DNA from: Poronia punctata
Lineage: Eukaryota > Ascomycota > Sordariomycetes > Xylariales > Xylariaceae
Assembly: GCA_022579005.1 (NCBI GenBank)
Contig: MU401648.1
Coordinates: 1 to 64,000, forward strand
Reading direction: 5' to 3'
DNA length: 64,000 nt
The notes under the pieces are model-generated. The model was not told where the DNA came from, searched no databases, and worked only from the letters and a program-made list of their open reading frames with translations. A program made the position numbers and the translations under genes. Of this stretch, positions 39,406 through 52,992 are shown one piece after another. Numbering within the stretch: position 1 is the stretch's first letter; every line of letters starts with the position of its first letter.

Positions 39406-42400
39406 ATGCTTTTGACTCTCGCTGGTATTCTGCTCTCGCTGCCGCTCTCGTCGTCTGCTAATACCCTGCGGACACGGGACGACGATGGCACCATCCCCAA
39501 TATTCAGGACCCTCATGCTGTGAACCCCCAATCAGTGTGTCCTGGCTACAAGCTAGCCAGTGTGGTGGAAACCAAGCTTGGCGTGACAGCCGATCTTGTG
39601 CTTGCTGGTGATGCTTGCAATGTGTATGGGAACGACATCGAGTGGCTCAGTCTTGTTGTCGAGTACCAAGCGGCCGACAGGCTCCACGTCGAGATCCTTC
39701 CGAAACATATCGGACGGAACAACGAGTCTTGGTTTATTCTCCCCGATGATTTACTGCCGAAGCCCATGGCCGAGACCATAGATGCCACAGCGAGTGACCT
39801 GGCATTCTCCTTGAGTGATGAACCCACATTTTCGTTCAAGGTTACGCGCAAGAGCACGGGCGACGTTCTTTTCACAACTGAAGGTACTCAAATTGTCTAT
39901 GAAGACCAATTTATCGAGTTTGGATCTGGTATGCCTGAGAATTACAACCTTTATGGGTTGGGCGAGACGATGCACAGTCTTAGGTTGGGAAACAATCTCA
40001 CAAGTATGTATCCTCCCGGACTCGATTCGTGAAGCACTCTCCTTTATCCTCTTTGGCCACTTGCTCAGATTTAGGGACGCTATACAACGCCGATGTTGGT
40101 GACATCATCGATGCCAATTTATACGGCTCTCATCCGATTTACCTCGATACTCGGTATTTCAAAGTCAGTGAAAGGGGCAACATGGTGTACTCGGGTCGCG
40201 CCGATGACAAGCAGGCCAATTACAAATCCTTCACTCATGGCGTATTCCAGCGAAATGCACATGCACAAGAGATTCTGCTGCGTGAGTCCAACATTACATG
40301 GAGGGCGCTAGGGGGTGCGATTGATCTCTACTTCTTCCAGGGGCCTACCCAAGATCACGTTACGAAATCTTACCAGAAGAGCGCCATCGGGCTCCCTGCA
40401 ATGCAGCAATATTGGACATTTGGCTACCACCACTGCCGATGGGGCTATCAGGACTGGGCCGCCGTTCAAGACGTGGTTGACAAGTTTGCCGAGAACGAGA
40501 TACCCCTCGAAACGATCTGGAGTAAGTATCGACCTGCTCATATGACGGCCCCCCCTGGCGAGGCACTCGGGACGTTTTTCCCTGCAAATTCAATTCTCAG
40601 GGGCTGATCTCAGGCGCAGACGACATTGACTACATGAAGGTTTACCGCGATTTTGAGAATGATCCGGTACACTATCCCTACGACAAAGGCGCAGCGTTCC
40701 TCGACCGGCTGCATGAAAACAATCAGCATTACGTACCAATAATCGATGCGGGAATATACGTGCCCATACCAGGGAACGATACGGACGAGTACGCGCCGTT
40801 CAGCCGGGGTTTGGAACAGAATGCGTTTATCACCAACCCTGATGGGTCGCTCTACATTGGAGAAGTATGGCCTGGATACTGTGGTAAGTGCATCGGTCCC
40901 GTTGCCGAATCGAGCTATTCGTACCACTAACAGGGTGTATAAGTCTGGCCCGATTGGATCGGCGCTCTATATCGGGGCACCGGAGCGAACCGGTGGTGGG
41001 CATCAGAAGTCTCCGAGTATCATAAGAAGATCCCCTTTGACGGCATCTGGATCGATATGAACGAGGTTTCCTCGTTCTGCACGGGTAGCTGCGGTAGCAG
41101 TGAGAGAGACTATGGTGTGGTGAGCCCCAGGTCATCGTTCATACAACCCTCCCCTAACACAGAATCGACGAACATGGCCGATCCTCGTGACCTCGGCACA
41201 CCCCCTTACACGATAAACAACTACCACGGCGGGCTTGCGGGCCACACGATGAGTCCGAACGCAACGCATGGCGATGGGACTGTGCAATATGATCTCCACA
41301 ACCTGTGGGGCTATCAACTCTTAAATGCGACATACCACGGCCTTCTAGATGTATTTCCCAAGAAGCGGCCGTTCATCATCGGCCGTTCCACTTTCGCCGG
41401 CTCCGGCAGGGTGGCTGGCCATTGGGGGTAAGTCAAGCTTGTTGTCCTCCATCCAGCTGGGTCTGGTCTGTCTGCCGTTACTGAACAGACTGGTCAGGGG
41501 CGATAACTACTCAAACTGGCCATATCTCTACTTCTCCATCCCCCAGGCTCTTTCCTTCTCGTTATTTGGAATACCCATGTTCGGCGTCGACACATGCGGG
41601 TTCGCGGGCAGTACGGATGAAGAGCTATGTAGCCGGTGGATGCAGCTGTCCGCTTTCTTTCCCTTCTACCGTAACCACAACGATATCAATGCAATATCCC
41701 AGGAGCCGTACATCTGGCACTCAGTTGCAGAAGCGAGCAGGAGAGCCATGGCTATACGCTACGCCTTGCTGCCTTATATCTACACAACCTTCTACCTGAG
41801 CCATTCCGCAGGGTCGACGACGATGCGTGCTTTGGCCTGGGAGTTCCCCGACGAGCCCTGGCTTGCGTCTGCAGACCGACAGTTCATGCTCGGCGGTGCT
41901 CTCATGATAATCCCCGTGCTCCAGCAAGGCTCGGTCACGGTCGACGGCGTCTTCCCCGGCGCCGATTCCGGCACAGTCTGGTACGATTGGTACAACCAGA
42001 CAGCCGTCTCCAGCGTCGGCCCCGGGCGGAACGTAACCATCGAGGCCCCGCTCGAACGCATCCCTGTATATGTACGGGGTGGTCATATTGTGCCGATGCA
42101 CGAGCCGGCTTTGACGACTGCGGCCGTCAGGGCTAGCCCGTGGTCCGTGCTGGCGGCCCTCGATGCCGCAGGGGAGGCTACCGGCGGCCTATACATTGAT
42201 GATGGCGAAAGCGTGGAACCCGAAGCGGCCACCTGGGTTGATGTAAGCACCTCAACTCCTCTCTCCCCGTCGCCACAGCCTACTAACCACAACCACAACC
42301 GCCAGTTTACCGTATCGAGGTCGGCGATGACAGCGAGGCGGTCTGGTGACTACAAGTATGAACTCAATAAACTGGCGCATGTGACTGTCCTAGGAGTGAA

Positions 42401-42554
42401 GGGGGAGGTGTCTGAAGTCACGTTTGATACTATTGAGCTTGATCGTCGGAGCTGGGAGATGGAGATCAATTCTGGGATTCTCCGGGTCAACGATCTGGAT
42501 AAATTAACAGAGGCGGGTGCCTGGGTAAGTAACTGGACCCTGAAGTGGTCTTGA
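39406..42554 (+). CDS. Secreted alpha-glucosidase, glycoside hydrolase family 31
   Basis: Extracellular enzyme releasing glucose from the non-reducing ends of maltose, malto-oligosaccharides or starch. Exons end at 40003; then 40069-40521, 40614-40883, 40944-41427, 41498-42242 and 42306-42554. From the ATG at 39406 this gives 932 aa. That start supplies a signal peptide, LLTLAGILLSLPLSSSA, shortly before the family motif CPGYK; the frame is open back to an ATG at 39154 (1016 aa), which would bury the signal and has a weaker context. GH31 marks are WIDMNE with the nucleophile Asp (about 478) and HWGGDN with the acid/base Asp (about 604), plus YLDTRY and FFPFYRNH. Intron 5 (63 bp) has no stop and is a multiple of three, but has a perfect TACTAAC branch site. 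Intron 3 ends in AAG. AATAAA is at 42636-42641. A start at 39154 cannot be excluded. Confidence 0.93.
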
Positions 42555-45108
42555 AAACACTGTTTCTGCACGGATTGGCACTCACCACGTTCGGGGTTGA
42601 GATTCATGATACAAGACTATGTCGCTCCCGGTCACAATAAACGTCCCAGGTGGACCACGGCGTAAGATAGGTATACAAATAGACGAGGTCTCACATATCC
42701 TATTGCCTGCCTAACCCACCATGTACCACACCTTCGCGGCGGGCGAGACACTAGCACCGGGTGACAGGTGTGAGGTAAGGTTTGTATCGTGAAGAAGGAG
42801 CTACTCGTAAGCGCCATGCAGGATGAGTGAGAGCTCAAAACACCTGATGGCACCGGGACCCGGACCTGTTAAAGTGACAGGTATACATGTGTACTAGTCC
42901 CTCTCTCATCTCGTCGGAGACACGGCAGCGTGTACACACGCCGGGGACAACCTAGCAAAGGGGAGGTTGGCCACCGGCTGCTGAACTTACGGTTGTCTCT
43001 AGCATGGAATAGGTAGTTAGCGTGTATCTTCCTCGTAAAGAGAATTGGTTCGAACTTCGAAACCCTGCCCCCGCTGCTGGGAAGCTGATGTTTGATAGCT
43101 GTTAGTGTCTTGCCATGCACCATTGGTTCGTTTCTCATTTTGTGTTGCCGCGCATGTACCTAAAGGCCAAAGCACCACAGCCCAAGTCAAGTTTGGTTAC
43201 AAAAGGCTTTGTTCCTGGGGATTGTTTGATTATCTACGCTACTAGTAACGCCACACAATGCCGTTGGCCGGCTCTTGGTTCCTGGTATGCCTAGTTCATA
43301 TAAGGCCGTGATATCGTGGGCTCCCTATCCCCTCGAAGTCCACTTCATGGCTAAGAAATATATCAGACATCCATGGGACATAATTTCATCATGAATCGGA
43401 CTACACCTGGCCAGAAAAAAAAAAGGGTGTTGGGGGGGGTTAAGAAGTCCCTTACACGGGTATTCTGGGCGGTCAGATTCACTAGGTACTTTCCCCCAAA
43501 ATGGTAAATGGGGAGATACCTCCTACAGACAGATAAGGAGAGGCCGTACGTGCCGGGGCAAGAACTTACCCATTCCGCACCTTCCCTCCTACTCAGAGCT
43601 TTATATACACAGTAAAAGACAGACTTAACGCCTTGTAACGTGTATAAAGTAGTCTGGTATAGTGTAGGCGAATCTGGTCAATTGCAAGTTGTTTAATTGG
43701 ATAAAAGTGAGGTAGGGTGTCCTGATAGTAATCTATTCGTGCCCTGTTAGGAATTCTCGTAAAATATGGCGAATATAATGTCTTCCCCCTCACAGCAGCC
43801 CGCTGGCTCTTAACACTACCGCCTGCGCAGCTAGAGCGGCAAACTGGCGCAAACAGCACGGAAGACTGGGGATGTCAGGATATCCGACCCGATATACCCC
43901 GGGAGCAGCACACTTGCGCAGCACTTGGCCTCAGCGGCGGAGCCTGTGCTCCTGCCTACGGTAAATACTATATGGTTCATCTTTATCTTTACGTGACGAT
44001 AGGACCGTATACTTTGATACTTGCGCCTACTCTTATCTTTGGTTGCCTTGATTAAACTGGCTGGGTTGTTACTGGCCGATGGAGATGCGGGTGTATAGAA
44101 ATTTGCTGGCCGACAATCGCAGTCGCCGGCTTCCATTTATCCCTTTCTTGTGGAAAAGAAGCGAGGTGTAGATTAGTCGGCGACGAGCGAATTGTGTCTA
44201 GTATTTGCAGCTAGGAATAAAACAGCCGGCCGATTGCAAATTATCATGGTCTCCGGGTTCCTGAGCATCATTGTGTTGTATAACCCTCTGTCCCGGGCCC
44301 GAAGCGTTGGCGATGCGCGTATGGCGCCTATTGTGACTGCCACATCCTATTTCAACAATGTATTAATTACTATTATCATTGTCCGCGGTCACCGGTGGAA
44401 ATAAGGAAATAAAGACGGCTAACAGTAAAATATCGCAGCAATCACAAAAGGCTACTTGACTGGGCAGTGGAGAAATGGTGGGCCTGCATACATCAAACCT
44501 CTGACACTGCGTAGATGAGAACAACGGCTCGCCTGGGCTAGCCTAGGTCACGGCCATGACTTTCAGACGATGCTCTTAGACAACGAGCAACGAAACTCGG
44601 GGATTCCGTTTCCCCGGAAAGTTGGTGGGCATACCCATAGGTAAGTATTAACACTCAATTTAACCTAAATTAGCTAGCAGTGAAGCCAACCAGCCGACTG
44701 GCTGTGCGAGCCCACGATGCCAGTTTACCCGGCCGGTTGATATCTCCGGAGGCCCGCTCTCCGTTGTTGCAGAGTCGTTCCTGGTCGTCGTCATCTAGCA
44801 GTGCTAGCACCAACCGAGCAGTTGTCCTTCGGCACTGGATTGGATTGAGACGGGCGGGTTGGCAGCTTGGCACCTGTCTGGGAATAACCAAGCCGCATGG
44901 GGGAAATGGGGTAGGTGGTGGTAGGTAGGTAGTGATGGACAACGGGCAATGGCCGACGAAAATTTAGTGAAGGGTCGGAGGTTAAGAACTGAGGACGAGG
45001 CACCGCACCTTGCTCTTCCCCTGCTGCTTCTACGCACCTCAACTCAACCCCGAGACCCATCACTTCTTGTCCGATAAGCTAGGCTCAATAAATTTCGACG
45101 TCTCCGAT
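42555..45108. other. Long intergenic region of normal composition
   Basis: About 2.5 kb between two plus-strand secreted-enzyme genes. Frames here are short and none resembles a known protein. There is a G-rich run near 43430-43440 and a palindrome GGTTCGAACTTCGAAACC at 43047-43064. The last few hundred bases are the likely promoter of the AA9 gene. Confidence 0.5.
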
Positions 45109-45993
45109 ATGCAGCTCATCACCGCCCTCCTTGTCGTCGCTTCTGTTGCGGAAGCACATTGTGAGGCCATTTCCCGGCCGCTCTTCGAAGAGGTGTACCC
45201 TAGAGGCTACCTAGTTGTCTGCTAACAACTTGACGATAAACAGATACCTTCCCTGCGCTGGTCGCTGGCGGCACTAGCACGAACAAGTGGGAATATGTGC
45301 GGAAGACGACCAATTACCAGAGCAACGGCCCAGGTACGTAAAAGTATTCCCCCCGAGGACAAGCCCCATTTCATGCGTAGCCAAATGGGGATCGGAGGAG
45401 AGTTCTGGTGCGGTTACTGACCTACTGGTTTGCCGGTTACAGTTCCGGACGTGACGTCGGAACAGATGCGCTGTTACCAGCTTGAGCCCGGCAACGAGGG
45501 TGCCAAGACGATGACTGTAAAAGCCGGTGACACGGTGGGCTTCACTGCCGAGTCGTCCATCTCGCACCCTGGCGTGCTCCAGTTCTACATGGCCAAGGTG
45601 CCCTCGGGCGAGACGGCGGACTCGTGGGATGGTTCGGGCTCCGTGTGGTTCAAAATATTTTCTCAAGGCCCCGACATCTCACCGAGCGGCCTGACGTGGC
45701 CCAGCCAGGGCGCTAGCCAAGTCACGACCAAGATCCCCTCCTGTATCGCCTCTGGTGACTATCTGTTGCGCGTCGAGCACATCGCCCTACACAGCGCCAG
45801 TGCAGCCGGTGGTGCCCAGCCATACGTCTCGTGCGCCCAACTCACCGTCACTGGCGGCGGAAGCACGACGCCTTCCGATCTAGTTTCCTTCCCCGGCGCT
45901 TACAAGCCCACCGACCCCGGCCTGATGATTAACATCTACTATCCGATTCCTACCTCCTATACCCCACCTGGCCCTGAGGTCTTCACTTGCTAG
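45109..45993 (+). CDS. Lytic polysaccharide monooxygenase, family AA9
   Basis: Secreted copper enzyme that cleaves cellulose (some members also hemicellulose) by oxidation, boosting hydrolases. Exons 45109-45160, 45244-45333 and 45443-45993 join to 230 aa; the introns are 83 bp (CTAAC branch site) and 109 bp. The signal peptide MQLITALLVVASVAEA ends at Ala16, so the mature protein starts with His17, the first ligand of the histidine brace; this places the start codon firmly. The second ligand is His89 in SISHPGVLQFY. The axial Tyr175 and Gln173 lie in GGAQPYVSC, and LRVEHIALHSA is a family signature. Cysteines at 58, 148 and 178 fit the fold. There is no C-terminal cellulose-binding module. 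It lies downstream of the GH31 gene in the same direction but 2.5 kb away, with its own promoter. Confidence 0.96.
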
Positions 45994-46831
45994 ACATGGT
46001 TCGTAAAGTCTGGTTCTCTCTATGTTCTCATCTATGAGCATCAGGAACATAAGCATTGAATGCACCGCGGGGTTGATGAACCATAGTCCGTCACCAGACC
46101 GATACGTTACGGGTAAAAGGGGAGAGAAAAGCACCAGGACCAGGGAGCGATCAGCACTACTATGACATCGGCCATGAGCCGGCCGCGTGCGTAGAAGACA
46201 CACAGAAGACGCCCATATTATAGAGAATACATATCTTGATACGTTTTGACATATAACCTAGTCCTGGCCCCTGTTCGTTTGGGGTTTCTCCAAGATCCCG
46301 AAGGCAATGAATGGCAAGGCGTCCCGCATCTTGCCACGCAAGACTTGCATCCGAGGAAGCCGGCAAATATACAGTGTGCGGCCTTAACTTGTGCGAATAC
46401 AAAAGAGAGCAGCTTGTTCGATACTCGATGGTTCAACTACGGCGCAGAAAAAATCACTGGCTGTACACACATATGTAGACGTGTATATGGATGGCTGCAA
46501 CCTCGGATTTTCCGATGGATCGTATCGTTTGGACCGGAGCATTTTTCTCGCTCTGGCTGGTATACATTCATTTGCCTTGCACTTGGCTTGCATCGCTTTC
46601 CATTGTCTTAACACTCCCTTGTGTCGTCACCACGGTTCGTAAAGGAACGAATGGTCGCCTGCGTGCGAACGACAGGGAATATCACTTATATTTTTTCCAG
46701 GGGCATCCCCCTTCTCAGATCTCATCTATAGCCCTAGCCACAACAGCTGAGCCCCATCCTGCCCAATTAGAGTGGCGCGGGAAGTCATGCCAGCCAACAA
46801 CAAACGCCTGTAAGCATATCTCATGAACCGT
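45994..46831. other. Convergent intergenic region
   Basis: About 840 bp between the AA9 stop and the RPS15 stop, which face each other. It holds both 3' untranslated regions. I see no gene that can be supported. Confidence 0.5.
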
Positions 46832-47824
<993 letters not shown>

Positions 47825-49768
47825 CTTGATTGTTGTCGAGGTATCGAGATGATGGTTGCTGTTGCACGTTGCTGCTGAGCTTGATGGGCAGGTCAAAGTG
47901 GTAAATTCTGGTTCGGGTTTGGATTGGGGTTGGCATGGGGTTGTCCAAGCGAAACCGATACCACAGGCGGAATATTGAAAAATTAATGATTGTGGGTTCG
48001 GGCTGGAGGTGCGCCACGTATTATCTTATCTTACTCACTGGTTATTTACACATACCCCGGAGACATTTGTATAGTAAGATGCACAGTGCGAATGCCTGTA
48101 TGGGTCGTTACGTGTACGAGAAGTAGAACCTGAGGCTGCCTAAAAGAGGTAGGTAGGTACATTATACATGTATGTAGCAAGTCATCCGTGCATACATGTA
48201 TTAAAGGGGCACCTATAGATTTACTAGGGGGCACCTATACCTACTTTCCGGCCGGCGGCTCTCTTGTTAACATACTAGATGTTTGCTCTACCTTAGTTAT
48301 TGGCACTATACGTTGTACCTGTATATACACATGTATTCCTACTGTTTAAAGCCCCACAGCCGCCGCCGCTACTACAAAGGCGTAGGCTATTGCATACGGA
48401 CCTACCGACCTACTTCCCTTGCAACGCTTGTTGCCTTACTGCCGTTGCCGCTGTTGCTGCCTTTGCTACCTTCGTTGCCCTTAGCACTTTTGCAAAAAGA
48501 AGCTTTTTGTAAGGTACCTACAAGTAAGTAAGTAGGTAAAGTAAAGTGTAAATAAAGTCCAGAGGCGAACTTTGCACTTTAGAGGGGCAGCGCAAACCGG
48601 CTACTAGGTGCAAACGACTAGAAGTGGGGTATGGGTGCCCCCTTAACATCTCTCTTCTAATAAAACACAGAATTACAGTAACAAAGGTTACGAAGATTCT
48701 CCCTTCCGTTACAATATAGGTATACAAGCTCCCAAGAAGCTTGATTGGTAAGCTACCTACCTTACCTATTGATGCTTGATTTGGATGTACACGTAATTTA
48801 CAAGTAGATCAGTGTCAGGTGAATACAAGTAATAGGATCAAGCTGCAGAGCAACTGTCAGACTGTCCTCCGAGACACACCAAGCAATTCACTCCTCCTTG
48901 GTACGTGCTACACTACTGGGAGATCACCAGACACAAGGGACAAGTGCACCTCTCCGCAACACGTCTCTGAGCCTAGTTACTTCGGCGCTTCAAATGAAGC
49001 TAGGTTTTCCTAAGCACCTAAACACCACCAAAGCAACAATAGGTACTCCTTCTACTAGTAGGGTCCTTTGTCTGTGGAATCACGAGTCTGAGGTAACCAG
49101 ATCGACATTCTAAGGGCCCTGACAGTGTTAGTGCATTCCCTGTATACAAGTATAGGGGCAACTTTGCTGTTCTGAGGATATTAGAAGGCTGTCAGATAGT
49201 TGAGCTATTATCTACCATTTCGAGTAGTTTGGGGTGTAGACAATATGACCAGCGCGTGTAATTAGAATCACCATGTAATTGCTGGCAGGAGTCTCGATCA
49301 AAGGTATCATTTTGGTGTTGTGAGATATCTGGCTGTGAATATCCGTACCGACCATAGGTGACGGTGTTCCTGCTGGAACAAACGTAGACATCACTATTAC
49401 CCAATGCCGAACATAAGTGCCCAGGTGGTGGACCCAGTGCTGGCAAGACGGCACGTATCAGACTGAGGGGAATAAACTTAATATAGGTGGCGGCACGAGG
49501 TTAGGTATGTTGATGTGTGTAGCCTATACTAGGCTATTAGTGTATATGTAGGGGAAGACAATATCTATTGGACTCCTATCCTGTACCCATGCATTTGCCC
49601 TTGCACTTACGAAACGGCCTAACCATCCTCATCCATAGCTTGCGAGAAATACATTGTCAAAAGTTACTCTCCGTCTCTCACATGGTCCTGCTGTAGACGA
49701 CGTAAAGGGTTATAACAGCGGACTAAAAATAGTTTTCTCCTGTCCGTCCAGTCCCTGTGCGACCATGC
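47825..49768. other. Intergenic region between RPS15 and SPT5
   Basis: About 1.9 kb, including the RPS15 promoter and the SPT5 3' untranslated region. It holds scattered GTAGGTA/TACCTAC runs at about 48149-48160, 48400-48415, 48510-48540 and 48750-48765, and a GCTGTTGCTGCC-type low-complexity stretch near 48440-48480. No protein or RNA gene is recognised. Confidence 0.5.
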
Positions 49769-52700
49769 CTAATCATCATCAGTGTATCGCGGCCCCGCAG
49801 CAGGCGTGTCGGGGTTGTAGGCGCCGGGAGTCGGTGCGCCGTAATATCCGCTTGTTGCTGCAAAGCCGCTAGCTGCGGGTGTTGGCGCAGCAGCAGCAGG
49901 TGTGGGTGCTGCGTCCGCACCCCAACCTCCCTGCCAACCGCCACCGGGTGTCGGTGCGTTCAGGGCGCCTGGGGTTGGCGCATTATTGTACGCGCCCGGA
50001 GTAGGGGCGTTCAACGCGCCCGGAGTGGGAGCACCTAGTAAACCAGCTCCAGGGGTCGGCGCATCGTATGTGGTAGTGGAACCGCTTGCCCCGGGCGTAT
50101 AACCCCATGTGTCATTCCCGCTAGCGCCCGGTGTGGCGGCAGAGGCCCCGTAAGGTGTCTTTGAGCCCCAGGAATCACCGCTGGCGCCGGTATAAGCCGG
50201 CGTCTTAGATCCCAAGTCATGAGCAGGCGTTTTCGAACCGCCGCCAGACCATGCCGGCGTCCGACTACCGGAGCCATAAGCCGTCCTACTTCCGTCGTAA
50301 GGGTTGACAGTTCTTGAGCCATCAGCCCAGGCAGGCGTTCGTCCACCATCTTTACCCCATGCTGGCGTCCGACCTCCGGCTCCGGCTCCGGCCGAGGGCG
50401 TCTTCCATGCTGGTGTTCTGGCTGACGACGGGGCAATAGGGGTACGGCTTCCACCGCTCCAGTCTGGGGCGGCACGTTCCTGAGTCCTACCAGGGGTTCC
50501 GGCGGGCCCACCTGGACGTCTACTGTCGTAATTCCGGATCTCACGCCCACTCACGCTGTCCCTAACCATGAGGTCTGCCTTCGAAACGTTGATAATCTTG
50601 CTCTTTGTGTGCAGCTCGACACGGGCGTTAGTGTCTGTGGTCTCCTTTACACGGCCCAGGAGTCCTTTCCAGGGGCCTTTACGAATCGTAACAGTTTGTC
50701 CCAGCAATTTGTCCCGTCCGAACACCTGCTTGGGAGGTGGCATATTCCCCTTTGCCGTCGGATTGAGTTTCTTGGCCGGATTCATGGAATCGAGGTCCGG
50801 GCCCGTCGACGCGGCGTTGATTCGGCCTCCTTTGGCCGAAATGGTAGAAACACTACTGACCCTGGACACAAAAATGCCAGCATTCTCCGTTGTCTGGTGC
50901 GTATGGCAGAATACGTAGCTGCGGTGAATGTGGATGATTTTGCCTTGACGATTCATGCCACCATATTCCTTTACTACGTCATCCGGGCGGATTTCCGAAC
51001 CGTTGCGATCAGCAGCGACGGCAAGTTTCCTGTGCGGCAATTTGTTGGCAATTTGGGACGGCATCACTTGTCGAGTGTCACCATTCTGGTCCAGCACTAC
51101 AAGAGACTCTCGATCCACTTTGACGATACAACCAACAGTAGTCGGGTCCAGTTGAACAAGATCAAGTAGGGAGTACTGGCCGAGTGAGCCTTGGCCAGCG
51201 ACGTCGCTAGCCTCTCTCAGATCCTTGCTGAAGACCGTAATCTCGGTATTGGTTTGGTCGGTCAGGAGAGTAACCCTATCCTCCGATATCTTGACGACCA
51301 TGCCGAGCTCGTCTCGATACCTACTGCCCCCGATGACTTTGACATGATCACCAAGCTGGAACCGTTTTCGTAGGCCCTTTGTGGGCACATCAATCGTCTG
51401 GCCTACGAGCTCGCCCTGTGTGACTTCTAGGGTAACAATGTCGGTTTGCACTTTAGTAGCCCTGCCTATTACACCCTTTTGCTCACCCTCGTAGACTTCC
51501 ACTACATCGTTGGGAAGATACGTGGCGGTGGCGTTACTATCCCTGAGGCTAGCTGCTAGTGACTTGAGATCGATGTTTTCGACACCGTCTTCGCCGCCAG
51601 ACGTGAAGCGCGTCACCTCCTCCAGAGTGGGGTTTACATCGTCAACACTAAGATGCTGAATCTTGATGTCCTTGACCTGGAAGCCGCCTTCAAACTGATC
51701 GCCGTTATATGACCAGACATTTGTCTGAGGGTTGCCGGTCAGGTTCCGTGGGTTGTGCTTCCGGGCTTCGACTTCACTAAAAAGCTTCTGAGGCGGTCTA
51801 GGACCCATGGCGGGGCGTTTTCGCTTGCCATCAACAGTGTTTATTAGAGACTCGTCCCGCTTCTCATATTCGAGCCTTGGGATGAACCGCACCCGCACAT
51901 CCAGTCCGTTCTCCGTAATGTCTTGAACCTGGGCCAAGTCTCCAGCATATTTCATTGGACGTCGTAGGCGTACCCATGCGCCTGGCTCTAGCGTAGGGGT
52001 CTTGGTCACCCGAAGTAAGTCAGGCATTTCCTTTATCTCGACGAGGAGAAGCTTCGTTCGGGGATACACGTTGAGCATCCCGTCTAGAGCCTGGAAGACG
52101 TCTGTCTGCCGATATGCTTCAACATATATCAGGCCTTTCATAATAGAATTCGGCCCGCCACGCTCAAAAGCGGCGGTAATTCCCAGCTCATCCTTGGTTC
52201 CCAATCTCTCCTGGATTCTTTTGGTAATGGAGAATATGACCTCCCGCTCTTTGCCCTCCTTGCACCGCACCCCCCAAATGTTGGGATCGTCAACGCTGGG
52301 TAGAAGTAGTCTCTGGGGAACGACACTGCTATCACCAATACCTCTGGCTGGTCGTCTATGGCCGTATTTTCGCACAAAAGAGTCTGCTTCTTTCTGGAGA
52401 TCTTCGTGGTTCATACGGTCACGTTGCAGATCGAGTTCTCGATGGCGTCTATCCGATTCCACTCGACCTGCGTCGCCGAAATCGCCGGGCTCTTCTGGTT
52501 CGATAAATCCTTCATTCTCTGCTTCGGCCTCTTCGTCATCCTCGCCTTCATCTTCATCGTCAACTTCGGCCTCTATGTCGAAGAAGGCATTCCGCTTATC
52601 GCGGCGGCGCTTCCGACGATGCCCCTGGTAGTACACAATAGCATATTTTCGTTAACAGCCATCTCCGTTGAATAAGTTGAACGGTGGTGCGAATGAAGAC

Positions 52701-52992
52701 TCACCTGGATCTCTTCATCTTCGTCCTCCTCTTCCTCCTCATCTTCGTCCTCGTCATCTTCGTCATGTTCACCTGCAGCCTCGCCGACCTCGTCTTCATC
52801 GTCGTCATCGTCATCCTTGCCAGCAACTTCTCCCTTTTGAGGGAATGAAGTAATCGCCTCTTGTTTCAAGGAACCATCTTCGCCATCTCCCGGATCCGCC
52901 TTTGCTTCGTCGTCACTCATGTCGGCAGGGGCAGGGTTGAAATCGTCTTCATCTTCGGACTCGCCATCATTGAAATCGCGCGGATCACTCAT
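49769..52992 (-). CDS. SPT5: Transcription elongation factor SPT5
   Basis: Large subunit of the Spt4-Spt5 complex, which rides on RNA polymerase II (and in yeast also I) and links elongation to capping and chromatin. Exons 52992-52705 and 52624-49769, with an 80-bp intron (CAG|GTGAGT to CCAG), give 1047 aa, typical for fungi. Exon 1 is an acidic tail (residues 1-96) with long Asp/Glu runs. The NGN domain, which binds Spt4, is at about 210-300 ([22 protein letters not shown]). Five KOW-like units follow, for example [12 protein letters not shown] and [13 protein letters not shown]. From about 820 to the end comes the CTR, first with SRTPAW and SKTPA units and then APTPGA units, targets of P-TEFb-type kinases in this family. 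The start MSDPRDFND is the first ATG of the acidic exon. All domains are intact. Confidence 0.97.

Noticed and set aside
43047..43064. tRNA-like T-arm GGTTCGAA
   Set aside because: No acceptor stem, A box or anticodon arm at the right spacing; the site is just a palindrome.
43593..44942. Several 70-100 codon frames between the GH31 and AA9 genes
   Set aside because: They overlap on both strands, lack recognisable motifs and lack splice-consistent extensions.
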